From: Lytechinus variegatus
Lineage: Eukaryota; Echinodermata; Echinoidea; Temnopleuroida; Toxopneustidae
Reading direction: 5' to 3'
DNA: 64,000 nt
NCBI RefSeq assembly: GCF_018143015.1
Contig: NC_054748.1
Span: 15,428,967 to 15,492,966 of the forward strand
A program made the translations under genes and the position numbers. Shown here one piece after another: positions 1 to 9,905 of this stretch. How positions within the stretch are numbered: the first letter of the stretch is position 1; the number at the start of each line of letters is the position of its first letter. Below the pieces are notes generated by a model, which worked only from the letters and a program-made list of their open reading frames with translations, did not search any database and was not told the origin of the DNA.

Positions 1-1310
1 CATTGTGGCAACACTATGAACACATGGTTTACACATGTGTACCATACGTACCACGCTTTGGTATATGTGTGCCCCTCTGTGTTCGGAGAGCCAACTATGT
101 GGGTAATTATGTGGTTTAATGTGTGATCTGAATTCTCAAACTGTGACAACACTGTGACCACATAGTTAACACACCATTTACACATAGTCAACTATGTGAA
201 CACACTGTGGCAACACGGTGTTTGTTACCCAACTTTGTGGGCAATTATGTGGATGACAATGTGATCTGAAGTCCCAAACTGTGACAACACTGTGACCACA
301 TGGTTAACACACAATTTCCACATAGTCAACTGTGTGAACACACTGTGGCAACACTGTGTTACCCAACTGTGTGGGTTATTATGTTGTTAACTATGTGATC
401 TGAAGTCCCAAACTGTGACAACACTGTAACCACATGGTTAACACACAATTTACACATAGTTAACTATGTCAACACACTGTGGCAACACTGTGTTACCCAA
501 CTGTGTGGGTTATTATGTTGTTAACTATGTGATCTGAAGTCCCAAACTGTGACAACACTGTAACCACATGGTTCACACACAATTTATACATAGTCAGCTA
601 TGTGACGCACTGTGGCAACACTGTGACAGCACTAGAACATAGGATTTACACATATTTCTGTGCACAAATCACTGTGGTATATATGTGCCACTCTGTGTTC
701 AGAAATCCAACTGTATTGGTAATTAAGTGTGATCTGAAGTCCCATGCTGTCACATTGACGAACACATTGTGGCAACACTATGAACACATGGTTTACACAT
801 GTGTACCATACGTACCACGCTTTGGTATATGTGTGCCCCCTCTGTGTTCGGAGAGCCAACTATATGGGTAATTATGTGGTTTAATGTCTGATCTGAATTC
901 CCACACTGTGACCACATAGTTTACACACCATTTACACATAGTCAACTATGTGAACACACTGTGGCAACACTGTGTTTGTTACCCAACTATGTGGGCAGTT
1001 ATGTGGATAACAATATGAAGTCCCACACTGTGACAACACTGTGACCACATGGTTAACACACAATTTACACATAGTCAACTATGTGAACACACTGTGACAA
1101 CACTAGAACATAGGATTTACACATAGTTCAATGCACACAACACTGTGGTATAGGTGTGCCACTCTGTGTTCGGAATGCCAACTATGTGGGTAATTATGTG
1201 GTTTAATGTGTGATCTGAAGTCCCACACCGTGACAACACTGTGACCACATGGTTAGCACACAATTTACACATAGTCAACTATTTGAACACTCTGTGGCAA
1301 CACAGTGTTT
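1..1310. repeat. Satellite-like tandem array
   Basis: Tandem copies of a roughly 130-140 bp unit rich in GTGACAACACTGTGACCAC, CACATAGTCAACTATGTG and GATCTGAAGTCCCA. A variant unit with ACCATACGTACCACGC occurs near positions 40 and 805, so a higher-order period of about 764 bp is visible. Units contain short palindromes (CATAGTTGACTATG-like). The array runs off the left edge of the window. Small reading frames here (for example 602-871) are periodicity effects, not genes. Confidence 0.85.
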
Positions 1311-1349
1311 GTTGCATAAGGGCATTCAATTAATGTGTGTAAATTATAG

Positions 1350-1380
1350 CGGAGCAATTGTCGCCGGAGCAAATGTTATG
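1350..1380 (+). repeat. Short dispersed motif GGAGCAATTGTCGCCGGAGC
   Basis: A 30-bp sequence that recurs near 38764 (SNRNP70 intron) and 63271 (PHRF1-like intron). Flanking bases are partly shared (ATTATAGC before it here, ATTTAGAGC before the 63271 copy), so it is probably part of a larger degraded repeat. No gene is seen from 1311 to 1674. Confidence 0.5.
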
Positions 1381-1674
1381 GAACCCCTAGTGTGGCATCT
1401 GGTCTGCACCTTTAAAGGTGCAAAGCTGAACCTAGAAAAGATACACTGAAAATACATATTGTAGCAGATGAGTATGATGAGTGGGGAGTAAACCACAGAA
1501 AAAATGCAAGCAAAAAAAAGTAAAGCTTCAGCGGAAAGCATTTCACGGAAAATTATGATGTGGTGGTTTCCTTTTATTTTTCTTATTTTCTTTCCATTCT
1601 ACCTATTATGCTCTTTCAAAAAAAATATCGTGATGCACGGCCTCTATGTAAACCTTTTTTTTTAACTGAAAGAG

Positions 1675-2238
1675 TTACTGGCTTAATAAAACTGAAATGA
1701 AAATGCCGCAGGAACTAGTGGCGTTGGGCAGTTGTACTTCGGCAGTCAATTTATCATACTTTCTCATATCGCAACATACATATACAGTGCATATTATAGA
1801 CATAATGTATAAAAGGAAAAGAAATGGGGAAGCAGAACTACAAATTAAAATTACATCCATGTCAAAGGAAGAACTAACGAAACTGTCACATCTCAAATTT
1901 AAGCTTACATGTAGCTTACAGGAAATATATATATATATTTGTAACCGAAGACACTTCATGTCCGTGTCAACTGGAAAACAACCCTTCATGGTTGCAAAAT
2001 TCTCTGTAAGAATGTACATAATTTGTTGGAACAGTTTAATCAGCTCATCTAGTTTCCGGACAACATCTTTTGTACTTTTGGAGGGGACAGGTCCTGAAAA
2101 TGTCAATCCAAGATGGAGTTCCGGTGGATAGCCAATACAAGAACAAGAAACCTGATCAAATCTTAACTTGTATGAAGCTAATATGAAAGTGGAAAACAAA
2201 GATATATGTAACACCCATACATTTCCTGTCCTAACCAA
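1675..2238 (-). CDS. Possible small secreted/membrane protein ORF (unrecognised)
   Basis: An open frame of 187 codons, long for this AT-rich DNA, starting 190-240 bp from the presumed start of the SAA gene and pointing away from it. The N-terminus (WVLHISLFSTFILASYKL) is hydrophobic like a signal peptide. A middle segment has several Cys and an amphipathic stretch (VVRKLDELIKLFQQIMYIL). A second hydrophobic stretch lies near residues 130-155. Against it: the opposite strand is also open for 144 codons, an AT microsatellite codes the IYIYI part, and I recognise no family. It may be a chance ORF. Confidence 0.22.
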   Translation of the reverse strand: MVRTGNVWVLHISLFSTFILASYKLRFDQVSCSCIGYPPELHLGLTFSGPVPSKSTKDVVRKLDELIKLFQQIMYILTENFATMKGCFPVDTDMKCLRLQIYIYISCKLHVSLNLRCDSFVSSSFDMDVILICSSASPFLFLLYIMSIICTVYVCCDMRKYDKLTAEVQLPNATSSCGIFISVLLSQ

Positions 2239-2392
2239 ATGAAGAAGAGTTCTCGGATAGGAAGTGATCTGACCATAATTTATTTTTTTAGGAGTAATAA
2301 CAACTCATGGTGTCCGGACAACTTACTATTACTTCAAAAGTAGACAGGCACTAAATCAAAATACCAATTAAAGATTAAGTTCCGGTTGAAAG

Positions 2393-2471
2393 TAAATAAA
2401 ACAACGGACTTTTGGCCATTCTGTTTCAGACTTCATCCCGCTCCAGAATTTACTTCACAAGCTGTTAACAG
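2393..2471 (+). promoter_or_regulatory. Probable SAA promoter end and noncoding exon 1
   Basis: A TATA-like TAAATAAAA at 2393 is followed about 30 bp later by a short transcribed stretch ending in AACAG at 2471 directly before GTAAGATCC, a near-consensus splice donor. The matching acceptor is GCTTCGGCAG ending at 3006, 26 bp before the SAA start codon. A noncoding first exon is the usual arrangement in vertebrate SAA genes. The transcription start near 2425 is a guess from the TATA spacing. Confidence 0.5.
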
Positions 2472-3032
2472 GTAAGATCCTTTCTACGTTATTGATTATT
2501 CGGTAAAATTTTAATAACATCTATTCAGGAAGACTGCCTTTCAGGGTCTGTATCTGGTCGAAGAACATTTGCAGTTGTACGTGCGCTCAATAGCTACTAG
2601 GGGCAGGTCAACGTTAGGAAAAGGCGCAGAATGTAAAGAAAAAAAAATATAGGGCTTTTATTTGTGTCCCTTCCTTAACCAGTCCGGATATTTCTGAGCC
2701 TTGCGTTGTCGATATCTTTGTCGTTCATAAACCATCATCATTCCTCATGTTCATATAGTAAATTCTTAGCACCTGTTTTCATTTTCCAGAAATGATCATG
2801 GATTGAGATTCCGCAACTTTCTTTACTGATTTCCCAGGACGCTACCTGGGCAATATTGGAAAGGATGGCGAACATTTAGAAACAAAAACTACACTGTTCT
2901 GCGAAATTGTGAAATGTTCTTTATCATTTTTTTTTAGGGGAAGGGGAACTTACCAGTTACGTAGGGTGAACTTCTGTGGTTTGTCGATTTGTATTTGCTT
3001 CGGCAGGTCTGTATAGCTACCAACGATCAAAG

Positions 3033-6000
3033 ATGAACATGTCGATAATAGTGATTGCCTCTCTAATGTCAGGCCTTCTGGTGGCGCCATCTACAGCTGA
3101 CTGGCTCAGTTCCGAGTACTACAGGAACTGTCCGGAACATCTGTTGGAAGACATGAGGGAAATCGAGGTAAGATTAGCAATTTTTACATGTTTGGCTTCT
3201 TACGAAAATACTACCGTAATGGCTTAGATACAGTAATCTAGTGCGTGTGTTGGGGTGTGATTTTGAGGTCTCCCACGTGCAGCTCACGATATGCTATTTT
3301 CATGGTATTGCATAAATCAACGCCCCTGCAACTCAAAATTTCTCAAAACCCTAGAAGCCCACCCCCACCCCCCCAAAAAAAAAAACAGTCCAGAACCACG
3401 CCTGTCTTTAAATTGTTCCAATCAAGTAACCGAATGTCCACAATGTCTTAAAAATGCAAGCTAACTTTTATCCTTTGTTTTTCTAGTAACAACTAAAAGA
3501 TCAGCACAGTTGAAGACGAACTTATAAACCCCTCAAAAAAAGTTTTGCAAATAAGTTAATAATAATAATAGCCAATTTTTATAAAGCGCTTTTCCCAGTT
3601 TTGGGGATGATATCTTTTTGGTTTAAAAGATGAAATTGGTATCATTGAAAAGGTGGATTATCCCTCTTTACAGTGACATGCCATTTGCTGTGATTATGTA
3701 ATCATGGAATATGCAATCACCCTGAACATTGAGAAAAGTCAGAAGTGAAATGTTGCAAAATGCATTTATAGAATTTCCAAAATGCAGGTGACAGTGAATG
3801 CACTCGGTCCATCCTCGAAACAATTGGAAATTCGCTATTGGAAGCGACGCATTTGATTTCTAACATTGCCATGATTGCTGCGTATTATCGTGTCTGTGTA
3901 TTTCATGATAACACTAACATTTAAAATGACACAGTATAATCATGCTTTCTAAAGATATCACTTTTACACATGATGTTGGCACATTAAGGAATTTATTATT
4001 ACTCAAACTTGCAGTTTGAGTGCTCAAACATGACATATGGCAACGAATTTTGCAACATTTCATTTCTTACATTGCTGCATATTAATCATGTCTGTGTATT
4101 TCTTGACAACACTAGCACTACAAATAACACATGATCATAAAGAGGAATAATCATACTTTCAAATGATACCACTTTTACATATGATGATGGCACACTAAGA
4201 AATTTATTAGCACTCAAACCTGAGTTGCAGAAATTTTTTGAGGGGCTTATATTAGTTCAATGAGTTTGGGGCAATCTCTTGAGAACAGGTGACTGGTTTC
4301 GAAATCGGAGAAATACCAGGCTATTGATGGTCGAGCCCGTTGCACTATCCATGGTAAACTGATGTTAGGAGGGCTGCTCTGATTACCCCCCCCCCCCCCA
4401 TGCAGGCTCATGATTCATGTAGAGGTGTTGTGGCTAAGTCTTCGGACTTTGAACCACAAGGTCCGGGGTTCAAATCCCACCGCAGCACTAGCGTCCTTTG
4501 GCAAGGTGTTTATCTACATTTGCCACTCTCGACCCAGGTGTAGTAAATGGGTACCCGGTAGGAAAGAATTCCTTGAATCCTCGACGCGCCCGATCAGGGC
4601 AGTGCTAAATCCGGGGTAATAGTATATAAGAATCGCAGCGCTTAGATACATTTGTATTAAGCGCTATATAAATGTCGCATATAATTATTATTAATCTTAC
4701 CTCGCTTACCCCTACAGGCCAGTGGTCCGCAGGATGGTGGTGGTTGGTTTGATCGCGGCTTGGAAGCCATTCAAGGAGCATGGGACATGCTTCGAGCTTA
4801 CAGGTATAGGTGCTAGCAACGTATAGATTTTTTTTTTAAGATTTAGATTTTATTCATTTTCCGTTCACAAAGCACAACAAAATCAAACAATACATAGTCA
4901 AATTTAAAGTACAACATCAATCGAAATAAGGTATAAACAATGAGAATTGATGCAAACTAAAGTAACTTTGACTATAATAACTATACAAAACAGAACGGAG
5001 GGGCTTGCCAAGAAAAGCGAAGCTTGTATGGGAGGCAAGCCCCCGTAACTTTGTTTCAATACGCATATTAGAAAACTGTAGTATAAAGGAGAGACGGAAG
5101 ACAGTTTAAAAGGAGGCTATACAAAATATCGAAGGTAACAAATTAGAAAAAATGATAATAGTAATAACAATAAAAATAATAAAAATAACAACATGGTTAC
5201 AATAATTGTGATTATGAGGGAAGAACAGAGAGGCAAATATAGGGAGAGAGGGGGTGCAGGTACAATTGGAGGTGCAAAGAAGAGCATGGCAGGTGCGGAA
5301 ACAGGTCGGCAGGCAAGTTGTATGATGGGATAGTATATGTGCGGATATATTATATATATCCCAAGGGCGGAAATCTCTCCCCAAAGGGCTGAAAATTTGA
5401 AGAGCAAAAAAAAAGGTCATGACCTCCAAAATACATATTTTGTTTCGATTTTGAATGATATATTTCTTTCCATCATACAAAGACCAAAAATAATAGGGGG
5501 ACATTTTATAATGTGTCCCCCCTCCCCCCTACTATTTTGGGTAGGTACCCTATTTCCGCCCTTGTCCCATATTTTGACTTCTTCGTACAGAAAAAGAGGC
5601 TGTTCACCCCCACGGAGTCGCATTTAATTGGCATGTGCCGAGTTCCGTGATGTTAGGCATCTCAGTAAATGTCTTACTGTTTTAATTGTACCTCAATAGA
5701 CCATCTGCTTCCCATTTAGTTTGTCAGTCTTCAATTCCATATTGAGGGCTAATTAACAAGTTCGTCAAAAAAAGCGCGAATTCATGATCGCCCGCTACGG
5801 ATGGGCTTGATGTGCCATCACATCGGGTTATCGCGTCCGGTCGGCCGGCCGTCGGCATGGTCGGGGAACCCGACAATTCGAGGAAAGTGCCCCCTAAATT
5901 CCCGAAACATTTTGTCCAATTTACCCGACTATTTTAGAATAGGCCCCCCGAATTTCCAAAAGGTCGGGTCGAATTTACTCGATGTTTTATGAAAACTATA

Positions 6001-8110
6001 CATAAATGGCATTTCAAAGATAAGATCGCAGAGCATCTATTAACATCAAAATATAGATATGATATTTTGAAACAAATTTTATATAGACTTTTCAAAACTG
6101 TCCCGTTTTTTATACGCACTGTATAGCAAAATTCTCGAATGGTCAGTTAAACTGGACCTGCCTTTTCGGGAATGAAGGTTACGTGCATTTTCTTATGTTT
6201 TTGAAATGGTTACGGGATTGCCCGACCTGGCACGAGAACCCTATGTGATGGCATCATGGCACAAGTCCTATGGGTGCGGGTGCTTTTAATTTGCTGCAAA
6301 TTAATATTATGTAGGCTAATCGATTGCTTTATTAGTTTATTTATTATGTATTTCCTTTCTTATCTCTTAGGTGAAACGTTGTAAAATAAGCTTGGTGGTA
6401 TCAACATAACCGCGCTTGTATTTTCGATGATTCTGTTAAGTTATACTTCTAGCAGACATGAATATGAGAGGGGATATGCAAGAATTTGATCGATTAAAAA
6501 TATCTCGCTCTGGCCGTGAAATATGGGGGGAAATGTGCAAAGAGGAGGGAAAACTAACACGAAAACCTCAACATGTCTATTAAAAGTACACATTCCCCGG
6601 ATTTTTCTGCGTACAAATTGATTCGATAATCTTTTTAATGGCAGCGGGTACAGCACCCACAAAACCGTCCAAGAGCGCCCTCGACCCTCGCGAATGCCTT
6701 GAATGTATACCTTTAAAGAAAACAATTATAAGAACAGTTAAACATACAAAAGTTTGTTTTCCCCAACAGTGACATGCGTGAGTCCAACTTCCGCAATTCC
6801 GACAAGTACTTCCACGCACGAGGCAACTACGATGCCGCACAGCGAGGACCAGGAGGAGAGTGGGCAGCTGGAGTCATTAGGTAATAAGGGACTAAAAAAT
6901 ATTTGAATTTATTTTTTTTTAAAGGGGGGTGTACAGCAAAAGGCGCTCTGTGAAAAAGTAGCAATGTATATAATGATGCGTCATATATCAGATAGCTGTA
7001 CTCGAGCTGAAATTAGGGAATTTTCGCCCAGAAAAGAAAATGGAAAGTGTGAATTATTTGATGATTTAGCTCCCATGTCAAAATCTTTCATTATTAGATT
7101 TTTTTGTATTTACAAGGTCGCTCGCAATATTTATAAATTAGTTCCTTTTCGCCATTGCTGCATGTCCCTTCAAAAATTTAGACTTTTAACGTTCTACTGC
7201 CTGCCCCCACTTACCCTGCCCCTAAAGTAAACTAATTTTTAAAAATACCCTCACAGAGAACATTGATCGACACTATACCCTTCCTCATCTTTAAAGGACA
7301 AGTCCACCCCAACAAAAACTTGATTTGAATAAAAAGAGGAAAATTCAACAAGCATAACACTGAAAATTTCATCAAAATCGAATGTAAAATAAGAAAGTTA
7401 TGGCATTTTAAAGTTTCGCTTATTTTCAACAAAATAGTTATATGAACGAGCCAGTTACATCCAAATGAGAGAGTTGATGACATCACTCACTATTTCTTTT
7501 GTATTTTATTATATGAAATATTTTTATTTTCTCGTCATTGTCATGTGAAATGAAGTTTCATTCCTCCCTGAACACGTGGAATTCCATTATTTTAACATTT
7601 TGTGCTTCAGACAATGAGGTCCTAATCATCAAATTCGTAAAAATTGAAATATTGTATAATTCAAACAATAAAAAACAAAAGAAATAGTGAGTGACGTCAT
7701 CGACTCTCTCATTTGGATGTAACTGGCTCGTTCATATAACTATTTTGTTGAAAATAAGCGAAACTTTGAAATGTCATAACTTTCTATTTTACATCCGATT
7801 TTCATGAAATTTTCAGCATTGTGCTTGTCTGATTTTTCTCTCTTGATTTAAATCAACATTTTTCTGAGGTGGACTTGACCTTTAAGGGTTATTGACATCT
7901 GCCACCTATATGACACTAACTAGATGAGGTATTTTGCATTTTTCTGTTATTTTTGTTCCACAACACAGCGACGCACGGGAAACATGGCAGGGTGACGTCA
8001 GCGGTCGTGGAGCCGAGGATACCGCAGCCGATCAGGAGGCTAACGAGTGGGGGCGTAATGGTGGACACCCCGACCGATATCGTCCACCCGGACTTCCTGA
8101 TCGATACTAA
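3033..8110 (+). CDS. SAA: Serum amyloid A (acute-phase apolipoprotein)
   Basis: Four coding exons: 3033-3167, 4718-4803, 6770-6880 and 7969-8110, all with GT/AG ends and matching phases (0, 2, 2), giving 157 aa. Residues 1-22 form a signal peptide ([16 protein letters not shown], cleavage probably after PSTA). The SAA signature is clear: [16 protein letters not shown] at the exon 2/3 joint, [14 protein letters not shown] (84-97), [25 protein letters not shown] and a C-terminal RPPGLPDRY. Vertebrate SAA is about 104 mature residues; here the mature N-terminus carries about 30 extra residues ([16 protein letters not shown]...) with one Cys. The ATG at 3033 is chosen because it opens a good signal peptide; the in-frame ATG at 2976 lies upstream of the probable acceptor at 3006. 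SAA proteins are secreted, bind lipid and microbial surfaces and rise in acute-phase responses; that role here is by family. Confidence 0.95.
3524..4250. mobile_element. TIR element in SAA intron
   Basis: Ends are inverted: ATAAACCCCTCAAAAAAAG at the left and TTTTTTGAGGGGCTTAT at the right, with TA-rich flanks. Inside, a block around CATGTCTGTGTATTTC plus GATACCACTTTTACA occurs twice, around 3885-4010 and 4085-4225. No transposase frame, so it is non-autonomous. Confidence 0.6.
4419..4693 (+). mobile_element. tRNA-derived SINE (family 1)
   Basis: The head resembles a tRNA with a pol III B box (GGGGTTCAAATCCCACC). The body contains CACTCTCGACCCAGGTG and GTAAATGGGTACCCGGTAG, and the tail ends in ATTAAGCGCTATATAAATG plus an ATT-rich run. 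A second copy lies at 63330-63610. The copy stops 24 bp before the acceptor of SAA coding exon 2. Confidence 0.8.
4827..5330 (-). mobile_element. Possible LINE 3' end
   Basis: On the minus strand the sequence ends in ATGAATAAAATCTAAATC followed by an A-rich run, like the 3' tail of a non-LTR retroelement. It also has the GC-richer block CGGGGGCTTGCCTCCC. No reverse transcriptase frame is visible, so the family is not assigned. Confidence 0.3.
5395..5640 (+). repeat. Dispersed repeat with GTCCCCCCTACTATTTT core
   Basis: AGGTCATGACCTCCAAAATACAT, CATCATACAAAGACCAAAAATA and a palindromic core in which CCCCCTACTATTTT faces AAAAATAATAGGGGGAC. Related copies are at 14400-14570 and 30690-30760. Confidence 0.6.
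5791..6280. mobile_element. Degenerate TIR element in SAA intron 2
   Basis: The left end (CTACGGATGGGCTTGATG, then GCCATCACATCGGGTT) is the inverse of the right end (AACCCTATGTGATGGC, then GGCACAAGTCCTATGGGTG). The interior is AT-rich with no coding sign. 6281-6769 holds nothing I recognise before SAA coding exon 3. Confidence 0.55.
7291..7885. mobile_element. TTAA-flanked MITE, long hairpin (full-length)
   Basis: Starts TTAAAGGACAAGTCCACCCC and ends GAGGTGGACTTGACCTTTAA, so the ends are inverted and bounded by TTAA on both sides. The inverted arms run about 225 bp each (AATGAGAGAGTTGATGAC facing GTCATCGACTCTCTCATT). TTAA target duplication is the mark of piggyBac-type transposition; the assignment is by that mark only. 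A deleted copy is at 19797-19977. It lies in SAA intron 3. Confidence 0.8.
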
Positions 8111-8182
8111 CCTGGTTGGAAAGCACATATCAAGTCGACACCCGACATGCCCGACATCAGCATGTGCCGTAATTTTTCGCAT

Positions 8183-8490
8183 TTACTACGGAGCCGCTCT
8201 CTACAAGGCACTAATTCCTTTGAAAATGCAAGTCAAATCACAATGGCCGAGAGGCTTTTGTCGAAAGTTGGTGGACCGGGATATAGCAGATCATCCGAAG
8301 ATTTGCACCGGACGAACAGTTGCAAATATGTTGTTGGACGTATATCGTCAAGACAACACTGCTGTAATTCCCGGTTAGACTCCGGTTCACCATCAACTTT
8401 CGACAAAAGCCTATCAGCTCCTCCATCATGTGATTTGACTTCATTTTTAAAAGAATTGGTGCGATGACGAGATAGCGGCTCCGTGAGGTA
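8183..8490. mobile_element. Hairpin MITE, copy 1
   Basis: Long inverted arms: ACGGAGCCGCTCTCTAC faces GATAGCGGCTCCGT, AAGTCAAATCACA faces TGTGATTTGACTT, and GGCTTTTGTCGAAAGTTGG faces CAACTTTCGACAAAAGCC. It begins 73 bp after the SAA stop, so it may lie in the SAA 3' UTR. Short frames here are not genes. Confidence 0.7.
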
Positions 8491-8496
8491 GTAATA

Positions 8497-8647
8497 TGGT
8501 CACATTTGATCTACGGCGGCCGTACGGCGAGTCGACAACATCCGTTTTATTAATTTCAGTTCAAACCGCCTTATGTAGTTGGTAAAAAAAATGTTGAAAC
8601 GACTGTTTTCGACTCGCCGTACGGCCGCCGTAGAGCAAATGTGACCA
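8497..8647. mobile_element. Short palindromic MITE
   Basis: GGTCACATTTGATCTACGGC with GGCCGTACGGCGAGTCGA at the left faces TCGACTCGCCGTACGGCC with GCCGTAGAGCAAATGTGACC at the right, arms about 38 bp. It lies between two copies of the neighbouring hairpin MITE. Confidence 0.75.
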
Positions 8648-8659
8648 TGGCATAAATTA

Positions 8660-8940
8660 TGCGAGGTAGCTAAATGCAAGTCAAATCACAATGGAGAGCT
8701 GAGAGGCTTTTGTCGAAAATTGGTGGACTGGGATACGTGTAGCAGATCATCCGAGGATTTGCACCGGACGAATTGCAAATATGTCGTTGGACGTATCGTT
8801 AAGACAACACTGCTGTTCCCGGTTCACCGTCAACTTCGACAAAAGCCTCTCAGCTCCTCCATCATGTCCTTACATGTGATTTGACTTCATTTTTAAAGGA
8901 ATTGGTGCGATGGCGAGATAGCGGCTCCATGAGATAGTAA
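8660..8940. mobile_element. Hairpin MITE, copy 2 (left end truncated)
   Basis: About 90% like 8183-8490 from GCAAGTCAAATCACAATGG onward, ending GCGGCTCCATGAG, but lacking the ACGGAGCCGC left end. Confidence 0.65.
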
Positions 8941-9390
8941 CTGCAAAAACTCTCGACTACAGGCAGCCAAGCGAGTCGAATCACGATTGAAGAATCGTTT
9001 AATTCGTTCATGTACTCTCATGTATGGTAATCCTCTTTTGGAGTATGCTGGGTAACCGAATAACCGTGTTAATAGGGATTTTACTCACCGACGTATGGAA
9101 GGTTCAAGAACGTCTAAGAAGTTTGTGTCGAAAATATCATTGAAGGAGCCAGCCGGAAGTGCAGTTTCGTCCTAGTTTCCGGGCTGATCAGGATTAAATT
9201 GCAAATGTATCGTCTGTCCAGAATAGAGGCCAACGCTACCCAGCTTTTTGATCCACTAACTTTAGACAAAGACTTCTTTATTGTACTTTGTCATGACGGG
9301 CATTATGACAATACATTTACTGTGTTCTTGAATCATCCGTATGTCGCCGAGCGAAAACTCTCTGTTGTCTATGATTCAGGTGCAGTGGAG
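8941..9390 (+). other. Unclassified, with an 80-codon ORF
   Basis: Holds a frame at 9199-9441 (MQMYRLSRIEANATQLFDPL...) that runs into the neighbouring SINE. The stretch LEYAG near 9040 resembles the end of some LINE reverse transcriptases, but not enough to assign it. I recognise no gene. Confidence 0.25.
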
Positions 9391-9905
9391 GTGTCTTGGT
9401 CTAGCTGGTTACGACTCTCGTCTCCCAATCAGACACTGTAAAAACTGTGGTGTTAAAACTGACACCAGTTGGTGTTAATAGAGGACCACACCCTCAGGTG
9501 TTAAAACTACACCCTAGGGATTGAACATAACACCGCAGAGTGTAAATATAACAACCAAAGGTGTTGTAATAACACCTATGGGTGTAAAACTAACACCACC
9601 AATTTATAACACCGGTGTAAAACAATTGGTGTGGTCCTCTATGTACACCGGTTAACACCACAGTTTTTGCTGTGGAGGGACTTGGGTTCGAATACCAGCC
9701 TTGGTGTGCTTTAATCCTTCAGCAAGAAATTTACTCATATTGTGCTGCGCTCAACCCAGGTGAGGTGAATGGTTACACAGCTAGCAGGATTGATTCTTTG
9801 AAATGCACTGAGCGCTGGAAGGCTGCTTGAGCTAAAGCTGGGTAATAGTAATGGTAATGCGCCTCGAAATTATTTCTACATAGATGGCGCAATATAAATG
9901 TCATT
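9391..9905 (+). mobile_element. tRNA-derived SINE (family 2) split by a MITE
   Basis: The tRNA-like head starts GTCTTGGTCTAGCTGGTTA (A box) and is cut at 9433 by a MITE. It resumes at 9675 with GACTTGGGTTCGAATACCAG (B box), then TTCAGCAAGAAATTTACTC, GTGCTGCGCTCAACCCAGG and a tail ending GATGGCGCAATATAAATG plus ATT repeats. Relatives are at 44025-44316, 15283-15563, 16760-16905 and 51098-51262. Confidence 0.8.
9434..9674. mobile_element. MITE with GTGGTGTTA repeats, inside a SINE
   Basis: The left end CACTGTAAAAACTGTGGTG and the right end CACCACAGTTTTTGCTGTG are inverted. The interior is packed with GGTGTTA/TAACACC motifs in both orientations, and GAGGACCACACC faces GGTGTGGTCCTC. It splits the SINE head between the A and B boxes. 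Confidence 0.8.

Noticed and set aside
1-1310. CRISPR-like spaced repeats
   Set aside because: The units are long, contiguous and all similar, with no unique spacers; the genome is eukaryotic. It is a satellite.
2976-3032. Upstream in-frame ATG giving MVCRFVFASAGLYSYQRSK before the SAA signal peptide
   Set aside because: It spans a probable splice acceptor (GCTTCGGCAG at 3006) and would place the signal peptide internally. The ATG at 3033 fits the family.
4440-4560. Possible true tRNA genes at the SINE heads (also 44040, 63345, 38390)
   Set aside because: A and B boxes are present, but the cloverleaf pairing is not intact and each is followed by a shared SINE body and AT-rich tail.
8960-9441. 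LINE reverse transcriptase C-terminus
   Set aside because: Only a weak LEYAG-like phrase is seen; no catalytic motif or 3' tail supports it.
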